From: an uncultured Muribaculaceae bacterium
GTDB taxonomy: Bacteria; Bacteroidota; Bacteroidia; Bacteroidales; Muribaculaceae
Direction: 5' to 3'
Length of the DNA stretch: 64,000 nucleotides
Assembly (NCBI GenBank): GCA_934636465.1
Contig: CAKUAR010000001.1
Location: 143,395-207,394 of the forward strand
Shown here piece by piece: positions 44,405 to 51,635 of this stretch. The translations under genes and the position numbers were made by a program. Position 1 is the stretch's first letter, and each line of letters starts with the position of its first letter. The notes beneath the pieces are model-generated. The model searched no databases and was not told where the DNA came from. It was given only the letters and a program-made list of their open reading frames with translations.

Positions 44405-46417
44405 ATGGATAAAGCGAGTGACCGCAAGGAAAAAGTGGATTTGAAATACTTGAAGCTGCTTTCGAGGAATTTTCCAAACATAGCTACTGCAAGCACAGAA
44501 ATCATCAATCTTGAGGCAATCCTTAACCTTCCGAAAGGAACAGAGCATTTCTTGGCAGACTTACACGGAGAGTATGACGCTTTTCAGCATGTGCTGCGCA
44601 ATGCTTCGGGAACGATAAAAAGAAAGGTCAAAGAAATTTTTAACGAGACTTTGAGTGGACGCGACCAAAAGGAGCTGTGCACTCTGATTTATTATCCGGA
44701 AAACAAGCTTGAGCTCGTGTGTCAAGAGCTGGAGGACGAGAGCGAGCGGAACGACTGGTACTTTATTACGATAAACAGGCTCGTGAAAGTTTGTCGTGAC
44801 GTGTCGTCGAAATACACGCGCTCTAAGGTGCATAAGGCACTGCCACAGGATTTTTCATACATCATACAGGAATTGCTCCACGAGAGCACAAGCGACCCTG
44901 ACAAGCAGGCCTACGTAGATGTGGTGGTGAGAACAATCATATCGACAGGGCGTGCTGTGGACTTCATAATAGCAATGTGCTACTTGATACAGCAGCTGAC
45001 GATCGACCTGCTTCACATATTGGGCGACGTGTATGACCGTGGACCGAGCCCGGATAAAATTATGGACGTGCTGTGCTCGTTTCATAACTTTGACATTCAG
45101 TGGGGCAATCACGACATTTTGTGGATGGGTGCAGCTTCGGGCAACGACTGCTGCATAGCCAACGTTGTGAGGATTGCTTTGCGCTATGGTAATCAGGCTG
45201 TGCTTGAGGACGGCTACGGCATAAATTTGCTGCCGCTTGCCACATTTGCCCTTGAAACTTATGACAATGACCCATGCTCGCAATTTCGCCCGAAGAACGC
45301 TGGTAGCAGTGCCGGCGTCAAAACCGAGCAACTGACGGCGAAGATGCACAAGGCGATTTCTATAATCCAATTTAAGTTGGAAGCTGCAACTATTCGCCGC
45401 AGGCCAGACTTTGATATGGCCGACAGGTTGCTTCTTGACAAGATTGACACAAAGCGCGGTGTGCTTTCGCTTGGCGGCAAGGATTATGAGTTGCTTGACT
45501 CCAATTTCCCCACATTGGGCAGCGCAGACCCATTTGAGCTTACGGCTGAAGAGCAGGCTGTGGTGGAGAAACTGCACCACTCGTTTGTTGATTCTGAAAA
45601 ACTGCGGAAACACATGGACTGCTTGTTTAGAAACGGCTGTGTGTATCATGTGATAAACGGAAACTTGCTTTATCATGCGTCGATACCGCTTAATGCTGAC
45701 GGTTCGCTGAAAGATGTGCAGATTCTTGGAAAGGCATATCATGGTGAGGCTCTGCTGAAAAAGGTGGGTGGATTGATACGTGAAGCTTATTTTGGCACAC
45801 CAAGTGTGGGCAATCATGATTTTGCACTTGACTATGTGTGGTATTTGTGGTGTGGAAAGAATTCTCCTGTTTTCGACAAGGATAAAATGGCCACATTTGA
45901 ACGTTATTTCGTTGCCAACAAGGATTTGCACAAGGAAAAGAAAGGCTACTACTACTTGCTGCGCGATGATGAGGCCGTGTGTGACAGAATATTGGACGAG
46001 TTTCATGTTAAGGGTCAGTATAGGCACATCATTAACGGCCATGTACCGGTAAAGACAATTAAGGGAGAAAAGCCCATTAAGGCCAGTGGCAAGCTCATGG
46101 TGATAGACGGCGGATTCTCAAAGGCTTATCAGCCGGAGACTGGCATAGCTGGATATACGCTGGTGTTTCACTCACGAGGTTTTCAGCTTGTGCAGCATGA
46201 GCCGTTCACGTCTATAACCAAGGCTGTGGAGGACGGACAGGACATTAAATCGACCGTGCAGCTTGTGGAAATGACCAACCGCAGGATTATGGTTAAGGAC
46301 ACAGACATAGGCAATGAGTTGCAAGAACAAATACGCGACCTGGAGGAACTGCTGCACGCTTATCACACAGGCATGATAATAGAGCGTGAATGGCGACCGA
46401 TAACCAATAAGCGTTGA
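44405..46417 (+). CDS. fbp: Class III fructose-1,6-bisphosphatase
   Basis: 670-residue class III FBPase, the gluconeogenic enzyme type known from Firmicutes and Bacteroidota. Metallophosphatase motifs are visible: FLADLHGEYDAF (near residue 50), GDVYDRGPSPDKIMDVL (near 206), WGNHDILWMGAASGND (near 231), INGHVPVK and VIDGGFSKAYQ near the C-terminus. It hydrolyses fructose-1,6-bisphosphate in the cytoplasm. The length matches the family (about 640-670). It is monocistronic, with an intrinsic terminator 52 bases after the stop. Confidence 0.96.
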   Translation: MDKASDRKEKVDLKYLKLLSRNFPNIATASTEIINLEAILNLPKGTEHFLADLHGEYDAFQHVLRNASGTIKRKVKEIFNETLSGRDQKELCTLIYYPENKLELVCQELEDESERNDWYFITINRLVKVCRDVSSKYTRSKVHKALPQDFSYIIQELLHESTSDPDKQAYVDVVVRTIISTGRAVDFIIAMCYLIQQLTIDLLHILGDVYDRGPSPDKIMDVLCSFHNFDIQWGNHDILWMGAASGNDCCIANVVRIALRYGNQAVLEDGYGINLLPLATFALETYDNDPCSQFRPKNAGSSAGVKTEQLTAKMHKAISIIQFKLEAATIRRRPDFDMADRLLLDKIDTKRGVLSLGGKDYELLDSNFPTLGSADPFELTAEEQAVVEKLHHSFVDSEKLRKHMDCLFRNGCVYHVINGNLLYHASIPLNADGSLKDVQILGKAYHGEALLKKVGGLIREAYFGTPSVGNHDFALDYVWYLWCGKNSPVFDKDKMATFERYFVANKDLHKEKKGYYYLLRDDEAVCDRILDEFHVKGQYRHIINGHVPVKTIKGEKPIKASGKLMVIDGGFSKAYQPETGIAGYTLVFHSRGFQLVQHEPFTSITKAVEDGQDIKSTVQLVEMTNRRIMVKDTDIGNELQEQIRDLEELLHAYHTGMIIEREWRPITNKR

Positions 46418-46469
46418 TACGCCTGGTTTGCGTAATGTGAGCAACTGCATGCCACATCAAGAAATACTA

Positions 46470-46500
46470 AAGGAGTCACCCTATGTGGTGGCTCCTTTTT
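46470..46500 (+). terminator. Intrinsic terminator after fbp
   Basis: An 11-bp stem with one G-T pair (46470-46480 and 46487-46497), a six-base loop and a T tract (46496-46500). Confidence 0.88.
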
Positions 46501-46543
46501 GTTTGCGCTGGGTTGTGCAGGTAGGGCTGGCGTGATGAATGGC

Positions 46544-46579
46544 ACAAAAAAAGCTGCAACCATCAAGGCTGCAGCTTTT
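46544..46579 (-). terminator. Intrinsic terminator after rpmE2
   Basis: On the minus strand AAAAGCTGCA and TGCAGCTTTT form a 10-bp stem (46570-46579 and 46549-46558) followed by a run of T. It lies 21 bases after the L31 stop and faces the fbp terminator. Confidence 0.88.
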
Positions 46580-46599
46580 GCAATATTGCTGTTGCTTTC

Positions 46600-46857
46600 T
46601 TATTTTTTCTTTTTGCGGTCACCGTAACGGCTCAAGAACTTATCAACACGACCTGCGGTGTCAACGAGTTTCTGCTTGCCAGTGAAGAATGGGTGAGAAG
46701 AACTTGTGATTTCAAGCTTAACCAAAGGATAAGTTTTGCCATCGAGTTCGATAGTTTCCTTTGAAGCTACAGTAGAACGAGTGATGAATGTTTCATCATT
46801 AGACATGTCCTTAAAAACTACTTCGCGATAGTTATCAGGGTGGATACCTTTTTTCAT
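46600..46857 (-). CDS. rpmE2: 50S ribosomal protein L31 type B
   Basis: 85-residue ribosomal protein L31 of the type B (zinc-free, CxxC-lacking) form: [24 protein letters not shown] at the start and the conserved [25 protein letters not shown], with a Lys-rich C-terminus. No Cys occurs, consistent with the zinc-independent version. It is transcribed alone from a consensus -7 box and ends at its own terminator. Confidence 0.97.
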   Translation of the reverse strand: MKKGIHPDNYREVVFKDMSNDETFITRSTVASKETIELDGKTYPLVKLEITSSSHPFFTGKQKLVDTAGRVDKFLSRYGDRKKKK

Positions 46858-46934
46858 TTTTATATCTTTTTAATTTTTTATGTTTTTAACTAAAAATACG
46901 GAAAGAAACACTTTGTTCTTCTCCAATGGGTTTG

Positions 46935-46942
46935 CAAAGTTA
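46935..46942 (-). promoter_or_regulatory. -7 promoter box for rpmE2
   Basis: The minus strand reads TAACTTTG followed by C, a strong Bacteroidota -7 match, 78 bases upstream of the start at 46857. Confidence 0.55.
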
Positions 46943-47127
46943 GTAATTGTTTTTCAAATACGAAAGTTTTGCGGTAAGATGATTGTCCTTTTGTGTGCAT
47001 AAAGCGCCATTAATGGGTTTATTTAATGTTATTTGTGGTGTTATGGAGCATTTTGCGCTATGCTTAGGGCAAATTGCAGTGAAACGCCAATGCTGTGCCG
47101 GCGCAGCACGATTTGCCCAAAAATCAC
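46943..47127. other. Intergenic region, rpmE2 / cpsB-like gene
   Basis: Between two diverging promoter boxes. I see no gene, repeat or recognised operator here. Confidence 0.4.
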
Positions 47128-47135
47128 TAACTTTG
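47128..47135 (+). promoter_or_regulatory. -7 promoter box for the CpsB-like phosphatase
   Basis: TAACTTTG followed by C matches the Bacteroidota -7 box, 28 bases before ATG 47163, so the leader is short. Confidence 0.55.
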
Positions 47136-47162
47136 CAGGCGGAAAAACGATATTGAATTTAT

Positions 47163-47900
47163 ATGTTTGATTTTTTTCATAGAAGCAAAGAGCAGGTAAA
47201 ACTGTTTTATCATACAGACGTGCATTGTCACATACTTCCAGGAGTGGACCACGGCTCACAAAGCGTGACCGACTCACTCAACATGCTGCAAGCCGAAATG
47301 GAAATGGGCTTGAACAGGGTGGTATGCACATCGCATGTAACGGCTGAAACGTTTGAAAACACACCAGAGTCGCTCAATGGCGCTTGTGAGGTGCTGAAAG
47401 AGGCAATTAAAGAGAACGGCCTTGACGTTACCATATATCCGTCGGCTGAATATAGGCTTGATGAATATTTCAATAAGGAATACTCCATGGGGCACATACT
47501 GCCCATGCCAGGCAATTATCTTTTGCTGGAAAACTCATTTTTGCAAGAGCTCATAGAGATTGACGACATGATGTTTGAGTTGCAGATGAAAGGCTATCGC
47601 CCAATACTGGCACACCCGGAGCGTTATCCTTACTACTATAGCCGCAAGCAGCGCTATACACAACTGCATGGCGCAGGCGTTAAATTTCAGCTAAACATAT
47701 TGTCACTTGCCGGATATTTTGGCAGTGGTGCCCGCGATGCAGCGCTGTGGCTCATATCAAACGGGCTGGTTGACATGCTTGGCAGCGACATGCACAACAA
47801 GCAGCATGCCGAAATCATAAAGAAATATCTTAATTCTAAAGATTGGCGCAAGCAATCGGAGCGCTTGCAAGGCAAAATAATAAATGACATGGTGAGGTGA
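47163..47900 (+). CDS. CpsB/CapC-type tyrosine-protein phosphatase (PHP domain)
   Basis: 245-residue manganese-dependent phosphatase of the PHP superfamily, which controls capsule or exopolysaccharide synthesis by removing phosphate from tyrosine kinases. Metal-binding motifs: DVHCHILPGVDHGS (near residue 19), the CTSHVT strand, SAEYRLDEYF, LAHPERYPYY and GSDMHNK near the C-terminus. The usual IDDGS is VDHGS here. No partner kinase is adjacent. The last codons form one arm of the terminator hairpin, and a decayed accessory island begins 35 bases after the stop. Confidence 0.9.
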   Translation: MFDFFHRSKEQVKLFYHTDVHCHILPGVDHGSQSVTDSLNMLQAEMEMGLNRVVCTSHVTAETFENTPESLNGACEVLKEAIKENGLDVTIYPSAEYRLDEYFNKEYSMGHILPMPGNYLLLENSFLQELIEIDDMMFELQMKGYRPILAHPERYPYYYSRKQRYTQLHGAGVKFQLNILSLAGYFGSGARDAALWLISNGLVDMLGSDMHNKQHAEIIKKYLNSKDWRKQSERLQGKIINDMVR

Positions 47901-47925
47901 TGACGCTTCTACCATGTCATTTTTT
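47882..47925 (+). terminator. Intrinsic terminator overlapping the end of the CpsB-like gene
   Basis: A perfect 12-bp stem (47882-47893 and 47911-47922) with its 5' arm inside the coding sequence and the stop codon in the loop is followed by a T tract to 47925. Confidence 0.85.
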
Positions 47926-47934
47926 AAGTTTTAA

Positions 47935-47955
47935 TTTTATCGGACAGCAATAATT
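47935..47955. repeat. Island repeat, copy 1 (left boundary)
   Basis: Holds the 15-bp core TATCGGACAGCAATA at 47938-47952. It is identical to copy 2 over 21 bases and to copy 3 over the 15-bp core, all in the same orientation. It lies ten bases after the terminator of the CpsB-like gene, at the edge of core and accessory DNA. Confidence 0.9.
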
Positions 47956-48248
47956 TTGAAGTTGATGCCGAGGTGACGCAGCTTGCGGCTCTCCGCCAAC
48001 AGGGACGCTGTTATCTCGCGCAGCGAGTCAAAGCGCATGATGACTGCATAGAGCATCACCACCAGATGAACCCATCCATTGAAGCGTTTGACATAACGTT
48101 CCAAGTCTTTTTCCCGGCTGACATGAAAAACTTTTGACTTGTCAAGCAATTTTATTACTTGACAATATAGCGGCTGTCCGCTAAAATGACTACTTTTGCT
48201 ATGTTTTGTTGCAAAAGCAAAGTAACCATAATGGACTGACTCCTGCAA
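47937..48248 (-). pseudogene. IS4-type (DUF4372) transposase, N-terminal fragment
   Basis: Only the N-terminal DUF4372 region of an IS4-family transposase remains: SSHFSGQPLYCQVIKLLDKS, then LERYVKRFNGWVHLVVMLYAVIMRFDSLREITASLLAES and RKLRHLGINFKI. The frame then runs into repeat copy 1 and stops after five codons. The whole DDE catalytic domain (about 300 residues) is missing, so it cannot act. The start is not clear; the frame opens at a TTG. An inverted near-copy of the island repeat (13 of 14 bases, 48173-48186) lies inside it, at the codons for FSGQ. Confidence 0.8.
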
Positions 48249-48277
48249 TAGGTGACAGTCCTAATTTTTTTACTGAT

Positions 48278-48511
48278 TCAAAATAGTTTTATCGGACAGC
48301 AATAATTGACAACACAAAACCATGAACGAATGTATTCCTGATATTCTGCTTCGTTCATGAATAGATTAAAGTCAAGTGCATCTGCGGTTGCAAGCACAGA
48401 AAGACCATATTCAGAGAGCAATGCTTTCTCTGAAATCAAGGATGGGTAAAACTTCTCATGATCGTTTTCCCAAGTCCATGCTGCTAAGTCGCCAATAATT
48501 GCGCCAATCAT
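48278..48511 (-). pseudogene. ADP-ribosylglycohydrolase-like fragment
   Basis: Begins MIGAIIGDLAAWTWENDHEKFYP, which resembles the N-terminus of DraG-type ADP-ribosylglycohydrolases (MIGAIIGDI... with a metal-binding acidic patch). After about 68 residues it reads into repeat copy 2 (48287-48307) and stops, so some three quarters of a normal enzyme is absent. It is preceded after 20 bases by the gene at 48532-48927, so they may once have formed an operon. Family assignment rests on the first 30 residues only. Confidence 0.6.
48287..48307. repeat. Island repeat, copy 2 (internal)
   Basis: Holds the 15-bp core TATCGGACAGCAATA at 48290-48304, identical over 21 bases to copy 1. It separates the transposase fragment from the ADP-ribosylglycohydrolase-like fragment. 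Confidence 0.9.
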
Positions 48512-48531
48512 ACAAAGTTTCTGTTATAGTC

Positions 48532-48927
48532 CTACTCAAAGTGTTTATCGATGAAGTTTATCTGTTCATTATTGAGAACAGAATACTGAACATATCTGCT
48601 GATACCTATCGATTCCAGTTCATTATATCCAAGTTCTTCGCCTTCATACATGGCTGCAACAGGAGTGAACTCAAAGCAATCATTATCAGGAACAAATGGA
48701 GCCAACCAACATTTTTCGTCTTGTCTTGGCACGCTTGTGTTGGTTACTTCTAATTTGTATCTGATTTGATAATGTCCTTTACCTGACATAAAAAGATACA
48801 CGATGTCACCAACATTAAGTTTCTTGTCAGACTTGCGCCAATAGAGTTTGCCGTATAAAGCAATACTCTTTGTATGATCAAGGAAACTTTCATTTCCTTT
48901 AAGTAATACGTGCTTAATTGTATTCAT
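48532..48927 (-). CDS. Possible PUA/EVE-like domain protein of unknown function
   Basis: 131 residues from ATG 48927 (MNTIKHVLLKGNESFLDHTK). The first two thirds, WRKSDKKLNVGDIVYLFMSGKGHYQIRYKLEVTNTSV, have the basic strand-GD-strand layout of EVE/PUA-type domains, which bind modified bases or RNA in many defence contexts; the rest (LAPFVPDNDCFEFTPVAAMYEGEELGYNELESIGISRYVQ) is acidic. No signal or membrane segment. Its AT-rich composition matches the island rather than the flanks. The domain guess is weak. It appears intact, unlike its neighbours. Confidence 0.5.
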   Translation of the reverse strand: MNTIKHVLLKGNESFLDHTKSIALYGKLYWRKSDKKLNVGDIVYLFMSGKGHYQIRYKLEVTNTSVPRQDEKCWLAPFVPDNDCFEFTPVAAMYEGEELGYNELESIGISRYVQYSVLNNEQINFIDKHFE

Positions 48928-49096
48928 ATTCTTCTTTTGAGATTTTGCGTTAAGTATCAAATGTTATACATCTGAATGATTTTTACTATTATACAGATTG
49001 TAGATAGGCAGAGATTTGAAGAATGCAACTTCTTTTTTACTAAGTTTACTTTTGACTAATGAAAATACTTGAAACTGTAATTACCGAATATAGAAG

Positions 49097-49522
49097 ATGT
49101 CAAAACCCTGCTCAATGAAATCAACTTCCATAAAAAGTCCTAACTCACCGCACTTTTGGTGGATAATTAGTACATTGGGACTTACAATAATTGCATTGGT
49201 GGCATTTGTACTTACAAACAGAATAGCTTGTGCTAATAAGATAATGGATTATATCTCATACGCATCAGTCATTCTTTCTATAACGCTATCAGTTTTTGCA
49301 TTACTATATATGTACACATCAAATGTACAAATACAACAGCAATTTGAAAAGATAAATTCAGCCGCAGACAATATTACATCTGCTTCAGAACGACTAAAAA
49401 CAACGACTGGGAAATTAGACGAAAATTTAGGTACAATTCTTCAACACTTAGAAAGTATCGATATAAAACAGCAAGAAATTAGCAATAATATCAACACGAC
49501 ATATCGGACAGCAATATTTTAA
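49097..49522 (+). CDS. Membrane coiled-coil protein, probably truncated by an island repeat
   Basis: 141 residues. Two hydrophobic segments (about 23-41 and 51-73) are followed by an amphipathic helix (IQQQFEKINSAADNITSASERLKTTTGKLDENLGTILQHLESIDIKQQEISNNI), a likely coiled coil. The frame enters repeat copy 3 at 49502 and ends six codons later, so the original C-terminus is probably lost. I do not recognise the family. Two helices plus a coiled coil is a layout seen in sensing or effector proteins, but the function is unknown. It is AT-rich like the rest of the island. Confidence 0.55.
   Translation: MSKPCSMKSTSIKSPNSPHFWWIISTLGLTIIALVAFVLTNRIACANKIMDYISYASVILSITLSVFALLYMYTSNVQIQQQFEKINSAADNITSASERLKTTTGKLDENLGTILQHLESIDIKQQEISNNINTTYRTAIF
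49502..49516. repeat. Island repeat, copy 3 (right boundary)
   Basis: The 15-bp core TATCGGACAGCAATA again, in the same orientation as copies 1 and 2. It lies 30 bases before the end of the convergent zinc-ribbon gene, at the right edge of the accessory DNA. Confidence 0.88.
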
Positions 49523-49546
49523 TTTAGTGGCGTGTGTGGCTGACGG

Positions 49547-50272
49547 CTACTTGGTCACAACAAAGTCAAAAGTAGTGCTTTTGGTAGAACTGTATGTGCC
49601 AGAATAGCTTGAGCCGTTGAAAGTGCCGTCGAAGTTGCCCAGCGCTTGGCCAGTGGCATCGTAGGCGCTTATCTTGAGGCTACCGTCGCCCGACAATATG
49701 CCAAGCAGTTGCAGAGGGTCACCTTTCTTGCCATTGATGACGAAACAACCTGTGCCTTTAATGTTGCCAGGGTCTTTCAAGTTTAATTTCATAGAGAAAT
49801 ATTGGTTGTCAATTTTCCCAATCATTTTCACGATTGGACTTGACGCCTTGTGCTCATCGTCGGTTTCATCGGCATGCTCATTGCCATAGACAAATTCGCG
49901 CTCCATTTCATTCATCTCGTCCATTTGCTCTTCAGCCATTTTGTCGAGCTGGTTGAGAATAGAATCGTTGGCCATGGCTGGGGCGTTCTGCGAGAAATGC
50001 TTTGTGACGGTGACAGTGGTGTTTCTCTTAATGAACATGATGATGCACAGCAGCAATATTATGGCAACAGAAACGGCGGCAAACACAAGGGCAAGAGTGA
50101 ATTTGCGCTTCTTGAGCTTGGGCAAAGCCGGTGGCTGCTGGTGTTCTATTTTTTCACCGAATTTTGGTGGAGTGGCAACTTTGTTGGGCTCGGTGAACCG
50201 CTCACCGCAGTTTGGGCAGAAATTCACGTTGTCGTCAACTTCTTGCCCACATTTTTTGCAGATTTTTGTCAT
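49547..50272 (-). CDS. Zinc-ribbon membrane protein
   Basis: 241 residues. The N-terminus is a zinc ribbon with Cys5, Cys8, Cys19 and Cys22 (ICKKCGQEVDDNVNFCPNCG). A Pro/Lys linker leads to one membrane helix (about 57-81), then an extracytoplasmic acidic segment (QLDKMAEEQMDEMNEMEREF) and a beta-rich domain (MIGKIDNQYFSMKLNLKDPGNIKGTGCFVI, then SYSGTYSSTKSTTFDFVV). Such zinc-ribbon plus single-helix proteins are frequent in Bacteroidota, mostly without known function. The start overlaps the stop of the kinase-like gene by four bases (ATGA), indicating coupled translation. Confidence 0.8.
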   Translation of the reverse strand: MTKICKKCGQEVDDNVNFCPNCGERFTEPNKVATPPKFGEKIEHQQPPALPKLKKRKFTLALVFAAVSVAIILLLCIIMFIKRNTTVTVTKHFSQNAPAMANDSILNQLDKMAEEQMDEMNEMEREFVYGNEHADETDDEHKASSPIVKMIGKIDNQYFSMKLNLKDPGNIKGTGCFVINGKKGDPLQLLGILSGDGSLKISAYDATGQALGNFDGTFNGSSYSGTYSSTKSTTFDFVVTK

Positions 50273-50901
50273 TGTGCAATGCGTTTTTTCACGTATTCAA
50301 TTATGAAGTTGGCTGTGTCGGCAGAGGAGATTTTTGATGAGTCGATAGACAGGTCGTAGCTTGCCGCGTCGCCCCAAGTCTTGTCGGTGTAAAAATTATA
50401 ATACTCTGCTCTGAGCTTGTTTTTCTTTACGGCCAACTCTTCGGCTTCTTTGGCGCTTGCGCAGTCGCCACGCTTGACTATGCGTTCCACACGAGCTTCG
50501 ATAGAGGCGTGTATGAACACACTTATCACATTGGTGTGGTTGCGCAAAATATAGTCGGCAGTGCGACCTACAATCACGCATGGGCCTTTTTGCGCCAGCT
50601 GAATCATCACATCGCTTTGCGCCTTATAGATTTTGTCGTCGCTAAGCGGAGTGTTGCCTATGAAATACGAACCGCTGTTGTCGCCGAGGTTAAAGGACCA
50701 GAGGTTTGAGAAAAAACGCGGTGAACGCTCGTCGGCTGCCAAAAAGAAGTCGGCATTCACGCCACTTGACTTGGCGGCCTCAATCAGAAGTTCCTTGTCG
50801 TAGTAAGGAATGTTGAGCCCTGTGGCTATGAGTTTGCCTATTTCGCGGCCTCCGCTTCCAAATTGGCGTCCGATAGTTATAACATAGTTTTTTGAATTCA
50901 T
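50269..50901 (-). CDS. Cytidylate-kinase-like protein
   Basis: 210-residue P-loop protein of the cytidylate kinase-like family (Cytidylate_kin2). The nucleotide-binding loop is TIGRQFGSGGREIGKLIA (Gly11 to Arg19), followed by IPYYDKELLIEAAKSSG and CVIVGRTADYILRNHTNVISVFIHA; the Arg-rich lid RVERIVKRGDCASAKEAEEL is typical. It is distinct from the canonical Cmk by its GxxxGSGGREI loop. The substrate is not established for this subgroup. It is coupled by a 4-base overlap to the zinc-ribbon gene downstream. Confidence 0.85.
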   Translation of the reverse strand: MNSKNYVITIGRQFGSGGREIGKLIATGLNIPYYDKELLIEAAKSSGVNADFFLAADERSPRFFSNLWSFNLGDNSGSYFIGNTPLSDDKIYKAQSDVMIQLAQKGPCVIVGRTADYILRNHTNVISVFIHASIEARVERIVKRGDCASAKEAEELAVKKNKLRAEYYNFYTDKTWGDAASYDLSIDSSKISSADTANFIIEYVKKRIAQ

Positions 50902-50965
50902 ATCATTTAATGTTTTTAGTTCTTGTTTGGATAAATGGTGATTTTATTTTTCTATTGCAGCAGGG

Positions 50966-51529
50966 TTATTGCTGCTCATCTTCTATGATGAACTTGTGTG
51001 TGGCAAAATGGTCACCTTGCCAGCCAGCATCAAACATTGTGGTGGTTTCGGCACGCTTTTCCGACACATATTCAAATTCTCTGATAAACTTTATTTGTCC
51101 TTTTGCTTTCTTGAACAAGCAGCCTATTAGCTGCTTGTTTTTGTTGTTTTGAATGATTATGAACTGGCAGCGGCCTATGCTAATTGTGCCCCAAAAATAG
51201 TCTTGAAAGTCCTCTGGTTCTTTGAAAATGTCGCAGTTATAGGAGAGGACAGTTGGGGTGTCAAGGTTGCCGCCAATAGTGAGAATGAACACGAAGTGGC
51301 TGGCATCGTTGTATTCAATCTTTTTGAGTGAGTCGGTCAGTGCAGTGGTGAAGGCACTGGTGCCGCTAAACTCCACTTTGTTAAGCTTTATGATGTTAGT
51401 TTTCTCGCTAATCAAGTTGCTTTCGCTTCTGAATATTTGCAGGGGAATCACCATTGTGTCTTTTTCCTTGGCAAATGTGCAGCAAACCAAAATCAACAAA
51501 AACACCACTAATGCAGAAAATCGTTTCAT
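50966..51529 (-). CDS. Exported protein of unknown function
   Basis: 187 residues with an N-terminal signal peptide (about 1-20, MKRFSALVVFLLILVCCTFA). The mature part is beta-rich and ends with a charged segment. A stretch FTTALTDSLKKIEYNDASHFVFILTIGGNLDTPTVLSYNCDIF and FWGTISIGRCQFIIIQN give no motif I can name. It lies on the same strand as the polysaccharide operon, 106 bases after the SGNH-like gene, and 64 bases before the kinase-like gene; I cannot tell which transcript it belongs to. Confidence 0.65.
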   Translation of the reverse strand: MKRFSALVVFLLILVCCTFAKEKDTMVIPLQIFRSESNLISEKTNIIKLNKVEFSGTSAFTTALTDSLKKIEYNDASHFVFILTIGGNLDTPTVLSYNCDIFKEPEDFQDYFWGTISIGRCQFIIIQNNKNKQLIGCLFKKAKGQIKFIREFEYVSEKRAETTTMFDAGWQGDHFATHKFIIEDEQQ

Positions 51530-51635
51530 AAGACCTTGTTTATTTCTTAGGCGAAATTACTCAACATTGTTCAATGTAGGCAACAATGATGGCTAAAAAA
51601 ACGTGAAGCACAAAGATTTTTTTTTGCGTGTTGTT

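Noticed and set aside
44855..46042. 395-codon minus-strand frame opposite fbp
   Set aside because: Fully inside a well-conserved gene, with composition typical of an antisense shadow. The similar long frames at 35245-36342 (opposite the M16 gene) and 22619-23554 (opposite the TPR gene) were rejected for the same reason.
48141..48163. Six-base inverted repeat (GTCAAG, CTTGAC) in the transposase fragment as a terminal repeat
   Set aside because: It lies inside the coding frame of the fragment, is short, and has no relation to the edges of the element.
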